A DNA stretch of 64,000 bases from Geodermatophilus amargosae (GTDB lineage Bacteria > Actinomycetota > Actinomycetes > Mycobacteriales > Geodermatophilaceae), in contig NZ_FPBA01000024.1 of the NCBI RefSeq assembly GCF_900116515.1, positions 25,235-89,234 of the forward strand, in the 5' to 3' direction. Positions 36,133-44,984 of this stretch are shown here, piece by piece (the stretch's first letter is position 1; every line of letters starts with the position of its first letter). A program made the position numbers and the translations under genes. The notes under the pieces are model-generated. The model had not been told where the DNA came from. It saw nothing but the letters and a program-made list of their open reading frames with translations, and searched no databases.

Positions 36133-37617
36133 CTATCTGCTCCGGCCAGCGACAGCGACGATGAACTCCCGCGGATGAGGCACCGAGCCCTCGCTCGTTC
36201 CCGCGGGGCCCAGCCACGCCAGGATCTCATCGGTTGCCCGCAGCACCGACACCTGCCGTCCCCAACTTCGGAGGGCCTCCCGGTCCGACGGGCCGAGGTC
36301 CTCCCAGCCCGCCCAGGAGAAGGCTGCCCCCAGCAGCAGGCCGTCACGTTGATCGGGCAACCAGGTCCGGCCCACAATGTCGTCCACCGTCGCGGGATGG
36401 TCGCACGCCAAGTAGGCCAGGCGGCGGGCGTAGCCGCGGCGGACGTTGGCCGCGAAGGCCTGAGCACGTCCTCGCTCCTGCTCCTCGGTGAGGCGGCTCA
36501 TGCCGTAGGCGACGAACCCGAGAAACGCCAGACCGGCGCCGGCAGCGGTTCCGCCGGCCACACTGATCGGGATGGCCCGCAGCCAGGGGGCCAGCCGCGC
36601 GCCGGCCCGGACCCCTGCCCGCGCGAACGGCTCGAGCAGCGCGGCGCTCGGGCGGATCCCGACGCGCAGCATGCCCCTCGGGATCCGCCAGCGCACCCCG
36701 CCCAGCTCAAACGGGGCCTTGTGCGCCGGCGGGATGGGCGGCAGGGGCACTGACGCGGTCAACCGCGGCCACCGCGGATCGGCGAAGTTCCATTCCGGGC
36801 GGATGTAGAGGTCGTCGGCCACATGCAGGACGACCTGGGCGCGCTCCTGGCTGAGCACGACCTGATACGAGCCGATGTAGCTCTCGAACATCGTCCGGAA
36901 GTCCTTGGGGCGGACGTCGAGCCGAGGACGCGGCGCATCGCCGGTGTCCAGCTGCAGCACGGCGAACTCACCGCCGTACACCGCCGAGCCGTACCTGCCG
37001 AGGGGTCGGTCGAACGGCCCGAACGGGACGACGAACCGGACGGTGGAGGGATAACTGAGCGAGCGCGGCGGGGCAGGTGGCTCAGAGGTGACGGGGTGGC
37101 CGATGAGGGGATCGGTCGGCAGTTGCGCCAGCCAAGGGTCCGCCGGCCGCGGGTCCGCCGGCCGCGGCGCGGCTTGCAGCCGCACCTCCACGCGCCGATC
37201 CCCGGCGAGGGCCGCACCGGTCGGAGCTGTCTCCTCCTTGCCGTACTCGCCGTGCGCCGCGATGAGCAGCTGGCTCGCGGGAACGAACCGGACCGGGTTG
37301 GCCAGGGACAACAGCACCATCGCGACGGCATCGGCGCGCGCCCGGGACAGGGCGAGGTTGCCCGCCTCCTCACCGGACACGCTGGCGTGACCGACGACGT
37401 GCACCATCCCGCCGGCAGCGATGGGCAGCTGCTGGTCGGCCAAGAAGGCCAGCAGTGCGCTGCGGTGCTCGCCCTTGACGGTCGCCTCGCCTACGGCGAA
37501 GTTCCACAGCACCAGGTGCGTGGGCTCCACCCAGGTCACGCGCCCCTCGGGGTTGGCCCGCTCCCAGCGCCGTTCGATCCACCCGACCGCCTCCGCGGGC
37601 GTCGCGGTCGCCGGCAT
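36133..37617 (-). CDS. OmpA-like domain protein linked to the Tc operon
   Basis: A 494-residue protein. Residues about 30-150 show an OmpA-C-like peptidoglycan-associating fold: 'LVLWNFAVGEATVKGEHRSA', 'VHVVGHASVSGEEAGNLALS' and 'ARADAVAMVLL', ending with 'AGDRRVEVRL'. A proline-rich linker follows, then about 200 residues without known family, and a hydrophobic segment near 350-375 ('VAGGTAAGAGLAFLGFVAYG') that could anchor it. The final third has arginine-rich helices. It lies between the unknown large gene and TcB-TcC on the same strand. With the peptidoglycan-binding domain of TcA, it suggests cell-wall association of the toxin before release (inference). Confidence 0.7.
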   Translation of the reverse strand: MPATATPAEAVGWIERRWERANPEGRVTWVEPTHLVLWNFAVGEATVKGEHRSALLAFLADQQLPIAAGGMVHVVGHASVSGEEAGNLALSRARADAVAMVLLSLANPVRFVPASQLLIAAHGEYGKEETAPTGAALAGDRRVEVRLQAAPRPADPRPADPWLAQLPTDPLIGHPVTSEPPAPPRSLSYPSTVRFVVPFGPFDRPLGRYGSAVYGGEFAVLQLDTGDAPRPRLDVRPKDFRTMFESYIGSYQVVLSQERAQVVLHVADDLYIRPEWNFADPRWPRLTASVPLPPIPPAHKAPFELGGVRWRIPRGMLRVGIRPSAALLEPFARAGVRAGARLAPWLRAIPISVAGGTAAGAGLAFLGFVAYGMSRLTEEQERGRAQAFAANVRRGYARRLAYLACDHPATVDDIVGRTWLPDQRDGLLLGAAFSWAGWEDLGPSDREALRSWGRQVSVLRATDEILAWLGPAGTSEGSVPHPREFIVAVAGRSR

Positions 37618-37642
37618 GCCTCAGCCTCCGCCGGTCATGCCG

Positions 37643-40117
37643 TCAGGCCCCGTCGGTAAGGTGCACGTCGACCGACCGCGGCCGGACCTGCGCCCACGCG
37701 GTGGCCAGCACGCCGAGCGCGGTGCGCCGCTGCGCGGTCGCCGCCTGACCGTCGAGTTCGGTGTCGGCCAGCGCCACGCTCAGCGCGTCCGCCGAGACCG
37801 TCGGGGACAGGGTGACCTCCAGGTGCGTGCCGTCGGTCGGGAGCTCCTCGGTCCACGTGCCCAGGCAGGTGAACCGTTCCTTGAGCACCGGACACGGGCT
37901 GTCGCCGGTGACGGTGATCCCGGCGGGGCTGCCGTAGGTCGCCGCCCGGTGCCGGAGGAAGCGGGCAATGCTGCCATCGACGGCCGCGCGCGCGGGCCGC
38001 GACAGCGGCAAGGTGCCGCCGTTGGTCAAGATGTGCACCACGGCCTGGGTCTCCTTGCCGGGCCGGATGGGCAGGTACATCTTCGCGAAGGCGGCGTTGA
38101 GCAGGTCGGTGGAGGACCGGGTGGGTACCGGTACCTCTCCGGCGCGCCACCATCCCGGATGCAGGGTGTAGGAGGCCTGCTCCCACTCGAACAGCTCGGT
38201 GAGGCCTTCGATGTCGGCGCAGCCGAGCTGGCGGTCGGTGGGGGTGAGCATGTCGGCGAGCTTGGTGAGCAGCTCATCGCGGGGGTCGAGAGCCTCTAGC
38301 AGCGCCGCGACCGCCTGCTCGGCCTTGACCTCGGCCTTGCTGCGGGCCTCGTCCTGCAGGGTGGCGACCAGCGTGTTGTGCGCAGCGACCCGGCTCTCCC
38401 ACTCGGTGAACTGCTGCTGCACCTGCTGGGTCGCCGCGGCGTCGGGCGGCATGATCCAGCGCGTGGTGCAGGTCAGGCGCGCCAGCGGCGGTCCGGCGGA
38501 GTAAGGAAAGCCGACCGACACCGCGATGTCGACGAGCAGTCCGGCCAGCGGAACCGGCCGGGCACTCAGCACCCGGGCCTGTAGCGGCCCTCCGGTGAAG
38601 GTGCCAACCGGCTCGATCTTGGTGTTTGCCCGGATGAAGGCGAGGTCGCCGTCCCACACGGCGAGCTGCCCGTTGAGGACCTTCGGGGGGATGAGCAGGG
38701 TGGTCGCACCGACCTCCATGCCCGGCACCCGCAGGGTGGGCCAGAAGTCCTGCGTGGTGTGCTCGATGTGTTCGAGGGCCGCGACGGCCGTGGGCATGGC
38801 CGGCGGCGGAGGCAGCTGCACCGCAGCCAGCGCAGCCTCGAACACCTCGTCACGGGCGCGGCGCAGCCGGTCCCGTGCGGCGGCCCCGGGATCGGGCACG
38901 CACGGCGCCCACGCCAGCCGTACGTCGTAGCGCTCGTGGCTCAGCTGGACGTGCTGCATGACCTTGAACAGGTGCACGTCCACCGGGGTGTGCCGGTTGG
39001 GGTTGCGCAGCACCCGCCGGGAGGTTGCCTCCAGCCGTTGCTCGGAGGCCAGCCGCAGCACGACCTTGTGCTCTGACCGGCTCTTGGCCGCGGCCTTGGC
39101 GACGGCCTCGAAGCTGGACTTGCGGGCCACGTCCACAGCCTTGGTGTGCGCTGCCTCCACCGTCCGTGACACCTCGCCGCTGCCGCCCAGGGTGATGCCC
39201 ATGGCCTCGATGCCGAGGTTCGCCGAGCCGCGCCGGGAGTCGGTCGTCGAGGTCTCCTGCTGCCGCCGGACCCCAGCGTCGAGGGAGGTGGCGTGGGTGG
39301 AGGAGAACTCCAGCTCGAACTGCCGCTCGGTGAGCACCGCCGTCTCCTCGGTCACCTGCCGTTGGGTGTAGCTGCGCTGCTCGACGATGAGCTCTTCCCC
39401 GCCGGTCAGGCCGATCGTGGTGATGTGCTCGCCGATGCCCAGCCCAGTTGGGGTGATGCGCGTGCGGTCGGCGAAGAGCACACCGAACTCCGGCTGCAGC
39501 TCCGCCTGCAGCCGCTCCTGCACGTCCGGGGGTACGCCGGCGATCTCCACGAACGGCCGCGGTGCCCGAGAGTCGCCTCTGCGGCGGAGCTCCGTTGCCG
39601 CCGCCTCGGCACCGGACACCTCGGCACCGGACGCCTCGGCACCGGTCCCCTCGGCGCCCGAGATACCCGGCTCCGACGTCCGCGCGTCGCCATCCGAGCT
39701 GACGCCGGTCAGAGCTGCCTGGTCGGGTTCGGTCGCCGGCCCGCTGGACCGGAGGAGCGCCGAGCGATCGATCAGATCCAGACGTCCACCTGTCACCGCC
39801 GCGGTCGCCGCCGCGACGATGTCGGTTCGGCCCAGCGCCCCTGCCAGGTCGACCAGCCGGCCTAGCTGGTGGGCACCGACCACGGTGAGGTTCTGGTCGG
39901 CCGCGAACTCGATCGACTCGAAGATCCGGGTGAACACCAGCCGGGATGACCGGGCCGCGTCGTAGGTCACCGCGGCACGGTCCAAGCCGGTGACCACCGG
40001 GCCTTGCGAGGTCGTCGTCGCCAGCGGGCCGGCCGGCCCGCCGGTCGGCTTGCGCGCGCGTCGGCCCCGTCGCCTGCGGCGCGGGGAGTCCTCGGCCCGG
40101 CGACCCAACCTCACCAT
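37643..40117 (-). CDS. Large uncharacterised protein, first gene of the Tc cluster
   Basis: About 824 residues with no family I recognise. The N-terminus is strongly basic (RRAEDSPRRRRRGRRARKP). Around residues 150-175 is a low-complexity run of S-G-A-E pentapeptides. The middle contains beta-strand-rich stretches with alternating T/V ('QRSYTQRQVTEETAVLTERQ'), and a conserved-looking block 'RRVLRNPNRHTPVDVHLFKV'. The C-terminal 400 residues look like globular mixed alpha/beta. No signal peptide or membrane segment. I chose the ATG at 40117 over 40123 because the G-rich box at 40124-40130 is correctly spaced only for the former. It is 26 bases upstream of the OmpA-like gene, so likely cotranscribed. 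Confidence 0.7.
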   Translation of the reverse strand: MVRLGRRAEDSPRRRRRGRRARKPTGGPAGPLATTTSQGPVVTGLDRAAVTYDAARSSRLVFTRIFESIEFAADQNLTVVGAHQLGRLVDLAGALGRTDIVAAATAAVTGGRLDLIDRSALLRSSGPATEPDQAALTGVSSDGDARTSEPGISGAEGTGAEASGAEVSGAEAAATELRRRGDSRAPRPFVEIAGVPPDVQERLQAELQPEFGVLFADRTRITPTGLGIGEHITTIGLTGGEELIVEQRSYTQRQVTEETAVLTERQFELEFSSTHATSLDAGVRRQQETSTTDSRRGSANLGIEAMGITLGGSGEVSRTVEAAHTKAVDVARKSSFEAVAKAAAKSRSEHKVVLRLASEQRLEATSRRVLRNPNRHTPVDVHLFKVMQHVQLSHERYDVRLAWAPCVPDPGAAARDRLRRARDEVFEAALAAVQLPPPPAMPTAVAALEHIEHTTQDFWPTLRVPGMEVGATTLLIPPKVLNGQLAVWDGDLAFIRANTKIEPVGTFTGGPLQARVLSARPVPLAGLLVDIAVSVGFPYSAGPPLARLTCTTRWIMPPDAAATQQVQQQFTEWESRVAAHNTLVATLQDEARSKAEVKAEQAVAALLEALDPRDELLTKLADMLTPTDRQLGCADIEGLTELFEWEQASYTLHPGWWRAGEVPVPTRSSTDLLNAAFAKMYLPIRPGKETQAVVHILTNGGTLPLSRPARAAVDGSIARFLRHRAATYGSPAGITVTGDSPCPVLKERFTCLGTWTEELPTDGTHLEVTLSPTVSADALSVALADTELDGQAATAQRRTALGVLATAWAQVRPRSVDVHLTDGA

Positions 40118-40123
40118 CGTCAT

Positions 40124-40130
40124 CCCCCCT
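40124..40130 (-). promoter_or_regulatory. Ribosome-binding site deciding the start of the large unknown gene
   Basis: On the minus strand AGGGGGG directly abuts the first ATG (40123) but is six bases from the second ATG (40117), which favours the second as start. Confidence 0.5.
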
Positions 40131-40428
40131 GCACAGGTACCAGACGCCGTGCACAGCCACCGAGGGGGCCGTCGAACGGGCAGGACCCCGACCGGAGGGC
40201 GCGGCCACGATGGCAGTGACCTGCGCGGAGGACAAGGTGTGTCCGCGCGGGACCAGTGGTCGCAGTGCTGACCTCGACGCCTTCAGCGTGTCGTCGGGCG
40301 TGTTCGCCCTGCTGCCCAGCGGCAACGCGGATCTATCGGCGGCCGACAGGCGCCGGTAGCGAGCACACTGCCCCGGTGAGCAGCGCAGCAGCCGGCGACG
40401 CGGCGTGGGACGACCAGGTCGGGCGGCG
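40131..40428. other. Upstream region of the Tc cluster, no gene seen
   Basis: About 300 bp between the first gene of the Tc cluster and a decayed antitoxin gene. The Tc operon promoter should lie here; no clear consensus was found. Confidence 0.35.
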
Positions 40429-40755
40429 TTGACCGAGGCCGACGCGGCGCGCCTGTTCGGACGCAGCGTGCTGCAAGTGCGCCGCGATACGGGACTGCTG
40501 CGTCTGCCGCAATGCGAGGGCGACGCGGTCTACCCGCTGGTCTAGTTCGGTCCCGACCGCCGGCCGGTGGACGGGCTCGCCGACGTCCTGGTGGTCCTCG
40601 CACCGGCCGTCAGCAATCCGCTGACGGCCGCGAGCTGGCTGGCCTCACCGCACCGTCAGCTGGCCGGCGCCCGGCCGATCGAGGCGCTCCGCCGCGGCGC
40701 GGTCGCGGCGGTCCTGCGTCTGGCCAAGCACGCCGCGGCGGACCTGACGCACTGA
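40429..40755 (+). pseudogene. Xre/ParS/MbcA-type antitoxin remnant with in-frame stop
   Basis: The frame reads 'TEADAARLFGRSVLQVRRDT', a MerR/Xre-like DNA-binding piece, then a TAG at 40543-40545, then 'VDGLADVLVVLAPAVSNPLT', 'ASWLASPHRQLAGARPIEAL' and 'RRGAVAAVLRLAKHA'. The latter half fits the DUF2384 (MbcA/ParS/Xre) antitoxin toxin-binding domain. The stop most simply comes from CAG to TAG. No RES-type toxin partner is visible next to it. The 5' end is also lost or out of frame. Confidence 0.55.
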
Positions 40756-41282
40756 TCATTCCCGGTGCCACCCAAGCCGGTTCACGACACCTGGCGCCGC
40801 TGACCCCACTGCGCTCCGAGGCACCGGCGCACCGGCCCGGGGCCGGTGCCGTGGTGACGGATGACCGAGCGGCGGCCGGTCGCAGCCCGGCGACCTCCCG
40901 GACGCACCGCTCACCGTGCACGTCCCCAGGGGAGTGACCGCTCCGCCGCTCCCGCGGTGGGTTGCCGGCCCGGCGCCGTGTCTCGGCCGCCGGCGCGATC
41001 AGCCGCACGGGCCTGTCCGCCCTTGGGCCCGGGCCGGCGTGCGCGCCGCGCCGGTCGTTACGGAGCTGCACGGCTTAGCGCGGCGGCTACTACGGGCGAC
41101 CGCCATGCTGCCTTGCGCGTGGCTCCCGCATCGCCCGCGCCGCAGTGCCACTACAAGCCCGGCTCGTCGGGTGGCGGAACCCGCTCCACGAAAGCGGGGA
41201 GCCGATCACCGCCTCGGGGATGCGGGCGCTCACCCGGGCCAGTCCGTGCATCCAGCTGGCCGTGGTCTTGAAGTGACCCCCG
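40756..41282. other. 527-bp stretch without a recognised gene
   Basis: Located between the antitoxin remnant and the IS3 remnant. The last bases (about 41271-41282) contain TGACCCCC, which could be the left inverted repeat end of the IS3-family element. Confidence 0.3.
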
Positions 41283-41573
41283 TTAGGCGGACGCCTCATT
41301 CTGTGTCGTGAGCATCTTTTCGAAGTCGGCCGGGCTGAGGTTGTCCAGCCGGCTGTGGCGGCGGCGTGGGTTGTAGAAGCCCTCGATGTAGCTGAAGACC
41401 TCCATCTCCAGCTCGTGGCGGGTCGGCCAGGCCCGGCGGTAGACCAGTTCGGCCGTCAGCGTGGCGAAGAACGACTCGGCCATCGCGTTGTCGAACGCCG
41501 AGCCGACCCGGCCCATCGACGCCAGCAGGCCCGAGGTGCGCAGCGTCTTACCGAACTCATAGGAGGTGTACTG
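41283..41573 (-). pseudogene. IS3-family transposase, C-terminal part
   Basis: The C-terminal portion of an IS3-family OrfB integrase, from 'YTSYEFGKTLRTSGLLASMG' through the third catalytic acid in 'FDNAMAESFFATLTAELVYR' to 'EGFYNPRRRHSRLDNLSP'. It is cut at the codon after G-S-Q by the IS30 element; the rest is at 43029-43450. The frame to the stop at 41283 is otherwise clean. Confidence 0.88.
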
Positions 41574-43025
41574 GGCGGATTCAATCGGTCGTCGCAACAC
41601 CTGATTGTTGTAGGGAGCGTAGGTGTTCGTTGAGGGCTTCGGCAGGAGTCCGCCAGCCGAGGGTCTTCCGTGGCCGAGTGTTCAGGGCGTGGGCGACTGC
41701 GTTGATCTCTTCAGCGCTCCAGCGGGACAGGTCAGTGCCCTTCGGGAAGTATTGACGTAGCAGGCCATTGGTGTTCTCGTTGCTGCCGCGTTGCCAGGGG
41801 CTGTGCGGATCGGCGAAATAGACCGGTACACCGGTCTCCACGGTGAATCGCGCGTGCTGTGAGAGCTCTTTTCCGCGGTCCCAGGTCAACGATCGACGGA
41901 GCTCTTCGGGCAGGATGGTGATCGTGGACGCAAGGGCGTTCTTCATCGTCACTGCTCCATAGCCAGCCAGAGCGGGACCATTCTTCGTCCGTGAAGCCAA
42001 GCCCCAGCCGTCTTCGCGGGGTAGATGAACGAGCAGGGTGAACCGGGTGGTGCGCTCGACCAGGGTGCCGATCGCCGAGCGCTGCAAGCCGATGATGAGA
42101 TCGCCCTCCCAATGGCCGGGCATCGCGCGGTCGTCGGCTTCGGCGGGGCGTTCGCTGATCAACACCTCGGGTGTGACGTGCGCCCATGCCCGCTGGCTGG
42201 CCCGGGCACGGGGCACCCGAAGTGCCCGCCCAGTGCGCAGGCAGGCGACCAGTTCTCGCTTGAGCGCTCCGCGGGACTGCACGTAGAGCGCCTGGTAGAT
42301 CGCCTCGTGGCTGATCCGCATCGACTCATCATCGGGGAACTCGACGGGCAGCCGGCGTGCGATCTGCTCCGGACTCCACGCCTGCACCCATCGACGATCA
42401 GACCGGTGCGGCTTGTTGCGGCCCTTCCACGCCGGGCCTTCCGGACCGAACTGTTGGCCGTCGTAGGCGCGTATCGCGCCCGCCAACCGATCCTGCACGT
42501 AGGAACGCAGCCGGTCGTTGGCGACCAGCTTCGCAGTCTTCGGTCGCCGGGCGCGACGCTCGGCATGCCACTGCGCGGTCGACGCCTTGTAGGCCAAGTG
42601 GTAGGTCCGCGTAGAGGCATTGCGGCGAACCTCACGCGAGATGGTGGAGGGCACACGGTTCAGCCGCCGGGCGATCTCCCGAATGCTGACATTCTGCGCC
42701 CGCCACATGGCGATATCCTCGCGCTCGCTGAAGGTCAGATATCGGCCCGACACCGTCGCCGGCAACCCCGGATTCACCCCGCCAGCGTGGCGGAACCACC
42801 GGAATGCCACAGGGGATGACACACCGGCTTCGGCCGCCGCTTCTTCGGTCTTCACGCCACGAGCAATCGCCGCCCAGAACCGAACACGATCCTCTCGCCA
42901 CGCCACCGTCGGCCGCCCCGGCGAGGGGATCTGCCCTCGATACAGACGGACCTGCTGCTGACGCCTTCCGTAGGCCACCGCGACACCTCCTGCGTGGGGT
43001 GTTGCGTCGACCAGTTGAATCCGCC
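41574..43025 (-). mobile_element. IS30-family insertion sequence, complete, nested in IS3
   Basis: A 1452-bp element bounded by imperfect inverted repeats of about 28 bp that begin GGCGGATTCAA and share CGCAACACC at their inner ends. It is flanked by a 3-bp target duplication CTG (41571-41573 and 43026-43028). Removing the element and one CTG restores the IS3 transposase reading frame at H-H-S-D-R-G-S-Q-Y-T-S. It carries one intact transposase gene, so the insertion looks recent. Confidence 0.9.
41581..42978 (-). CDS. IS30-family transposase
   Basis: A 465-residue DDE transposase. The N-terminus contains helix-turn-helix segments ('TEEAAAEAGVSSPVAFRWFR' and 'SIREIARRLNRVPSTISREV', the latter being the IS30 hallmark). 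The catalytic domain shows 'MPGHWEGDLIIG' with the first D, 'LTWDRGKELSQHARF' with the second D, and 'WQRGSNENTNGLLRQYFPKG' with the E. Length and motif order match actinobacterial IS30 transposases. It fills the element from end to end, terminating seven bases before the left inverted repeat end. Confidence 0.93.
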   Translation of the reverse strand: MAYGRRQQQVRLYRGQIPSPGRPTVAWREDRVRFWAAIARGVKTEEAAAEAGVSSPVAFRWFRHAGGVNPGLPATVSGRYLTFSEREDIAMWRAQNVSIREIARRLNRVPSTISREVRRNASTRTYHLAYKASTAQWHAERRARRPKTAKLVANDRLRSYVQDRLAGAIRAYDGQQFGPEGPAWKGRNKPHRSDRRWVQAWSPEQIARRLPVEFPDDESMRISHEAIYQALYVQSRGALKRELVACLRTGRALRVPRARASQRAWAHVTPEVLISERPAEADDRAMPGHWEGDLIIGLQRSAIGTLVERTTRFTLLVHLPREDGWGLASRTKNGPALAGYGAVTMKNALASTITILPEELRRSLTWDRGKELSQHARFTVETGVPVYFADPHSPWQRGSNENTNGLLRQYFPKGTDLSRWSAEEINAVAHALNTRPRKTLGWRTPAEALNEHLRSLQQSGVATTD

Positions 43026-43028
43026 CTG

Positions 43029-43450
43029 GCTGCCCCGGTCGGAGTGGTGCACCAGCCCGGGGACGGGTTTGCGGGCGAACAGGGCCATGCCGACGGCGTC
43101 GAGGACCAGCTCGGTGCGCAGGTGGTCGGCCATCGCCCAGCCCACCACCCGGCGGGTGCAGGCGTCGATGACCACCGCCAGATAGAGAAAGCCCTCCCAG
43201 GTGCGCAAGTAGGTGATGTCAGCGACCCACAGCTGATCGGGCGCGGGCGCGTTGAAGTTCCGCTCGACCAGGTCCGCGGCGGTCGCCGTGGAGACCGTGC
43301 GCCGGCCGTACCTGCCGCGCCGGCGCCGGTGAATGCCCTCGATAGCGCCGATGCGCCTGAGCCGGGCGACCCGCTTGCGGTTCCACTGATGGCCGCGGGC
43401 GCGGACCTCGGCGGTCAACCGGCGGGCGCCGTAGACCCGGCGGTGCTCGA
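43029..43450 (-). pseudogene. IS3-family transposase, N-terminal part
   Basis: Residues 'HRRVYGARRLTAEVRARGHQ' through 'DQLWVADITYLRTWEGFLYL' (first catalytic D) to 'LVHHSDRGSQ' (second D), interrupted by IS30 at 43025. OrfA and the right inverted repeat are missing: the sequence right of about 43450 belongs to a methyltransferase gene, so the IS3 copy had already lost its 5' end or was inserted by a deletion event. Confidence 0.85.
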
Positions 43451-43478
43451 CCCAGGGCCACGTCCCGACGGAGGCCCC

Positions 43479-44162
43479 GTGTACATCTCCTCACCCACCG
43501 CCACGGCGAGGACGTCCACGCCGATCCGCCGGCGCCGGCCGGCGTCCGACGCCGGGCTCTTCCTCCGCGAGTTCCTCCGGGCGCCGCTGCGCACCGCCTC
43601 GGTGGTGCCGAGCTCCCGAGCGCTGGCGGCCCGGATGATCGAGCCGCTCATCTCATCCGGTGGGCCGACGCAGGACCCGCCGGTCGTCGTGGAGCTGGGG
43701 CCGGGCACGGGCGCCTTCACGGAGGCCCTGCCCGCGGCACTCCCGGCGATCCGCTACGCCGGGATCGAGCTGAACCCGACGATGGGCGACCACCTCCTCA
43801 CCCGGTTCCCCGGCATCGACCTCGTCCGCGGACCGGCCTCCGACCTCCACGGCGCCCTGGCCGCACGCGGCCTGAGCAGCGTCGACCTCGTCGTCGGCGG
43901 CCTGCCGTGGCAGGCCTTCGCCGGAACCGCCGGCACCGACCTCGTCGCCGCACTCCTGGCACCCGCCGGCGCCTACACCCAGTTCACCTACACCTGGAGC
44001 CGCTGGGCTCCACCCGGCCGTCGTCAGCACCGAGAACTGCAGCGGTTCTTCGGCCGGGTCGAGCTCTCCCCCACGGTGTGGCGCAACCTGCCGCCGGCCG
44101 TCGTGTACACGGCCACCTCCCCCTTCCGGGCGGTCGACGACACCTTCGCCCGCAGCTCGTGA
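43479..44162 (+). CDS. SAM-dependent methyltransferase (phospholipid N-methyltransferase-like)
   Basis: About 227 residues. 'LREFLRAPLRTASVVPSSRA' followed by 'VVVELGPGTGAFTEALP' gives the class I SAM-binding motif with the substrate-entry region of PmtA/rRNA-dimethylase-like enzymes; 'DLVVGGLPWQAF' is the catalytic N/G-L-P-W-type motif IV. In this family the methyl acceptor is often phosphatidylethanolamine. The first dozen residues (MYISSPTATARTS) look atypical and lie at the IS3 truncation point, so the original N-terminus may have been replaced. Its stop overlaps the start of the following membrane-protein gene (GTGA). Confidence 0.75.
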   Translation: MYISSPTATARTSTPIRRRRPASDAGLFLREFLRAPLRTASVVPSSRALAARMIEPLISSGGPTQDPPVVVELGPGTGAFTEALPAALPAIRYAGIELNPTMGDHLLTRFPGIDLVRGPASDLHGALAARGLSSVDLVVGGLPWQAFAGTAGTDLVAALLAPAGAYTQFTYTWSRWAPPGRRQHRELQRFFGRVELSPTVWRNLPPAVVYTATSPFRAVDDTFARSS

Positions 44163-44949
44163 GCACCTGGACCGGCGACGTGCCCGCCGCTGTGGCTCCT
44201 GCGCTGATCGCCGTCCTGCTGGTGGCGGAGGCAGGGCTGCTGATCGGCGTGGTGATGCCCGCGACGTCACTCGTCCTCGGCCTGGGGTCCTGGCCGGGGC
44301 CGGCGCCGTCTCCCCGCCCGTCGCTGTGCTCATCGCCGCCGGCGCGACCGTCCTCGGCGCGGCCCTGAGCCACCGCACCGCCTCCCGCGACGGCGCACGC
44401 TCGCTGCTGCCGGCCGACGGGTCGCTCGGCCGACTGCTCCCGGCCCAGGTCCTCGCGATGACCGACCGCCTCTCGACGCCCTGGGCCGAGGCCATCGGTC
44501 GTCGACCGGTGCGCGCGGCGGCCACCGCCCAGCTCGTCGCCGGCGGCCGGACCCTGGCCCCCCGCATCGCCGCCCAGGCCGGCGTACCGCTGACGACCAT
44601 GCTCCGCGGGACCCTGCCCGCCGCGGTCCTTTGAGCCTCGTCCCTGGTGACGGCCGGTGCCCTCGCGACCGCGGCACTACCCCTGCTGCGCACCGCCCTC
44701 GCGCTGATCGGCGTCCCCGTGATCGCCGCCGCCACCTGGATCCTGCTCCGCCGTCGCGCTCCCGCTCGGCTCACCCCGGCGCGGCGACAGCCGCCGTCCG
44801 GACTGCAGTCGCTCCCCGCCGCCGAGGAAGGGGGCACGGCCGCAATCCATCGACCTCCTGGCTTGTCCGCTCCCGACGCGTGGACCCGGGGCCCCGTTGC
44901 TCCGTCGGGGCGCCTGGGTGTCGCGACGGCTGAGCGGGTCGGCGTCTAG
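44159..44949 (+). pseudogene. DedA/VTT-type membrane protein, frameshift plus stop
   Basis: Starts GTG inside the methyltransferase stop: 'MSTWTGDVPAAVAPALIAVL' and 'EAGLLIGVVMPATSLVLGLG', typical of DedA N-termini. A one-base loss near 44285 shifts the frame; 'PPVAVLIAAGATVLGAALSH' and 'AAATAQLVAGGRTLAPRIAA' continue it. A TGA at 44632-44634, probably from TGG, interrupts before 'VTAGALATAALPLLRTALAL'. The pairing with a phospholipid methyltransferase suggests a former membrane-lipid operon. Confidence 0.65.
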
Positions 44950-44984
44950 GGCCTGCTCGCCTGACGGGGAGATCGACGCTGCGC

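Noticed and set aside
39600..39665. Tandem repeats as a CRISPR-like array
   Set aside because: Units are 15 bp, contiguous, without spacers, and in frame within a protein gene.
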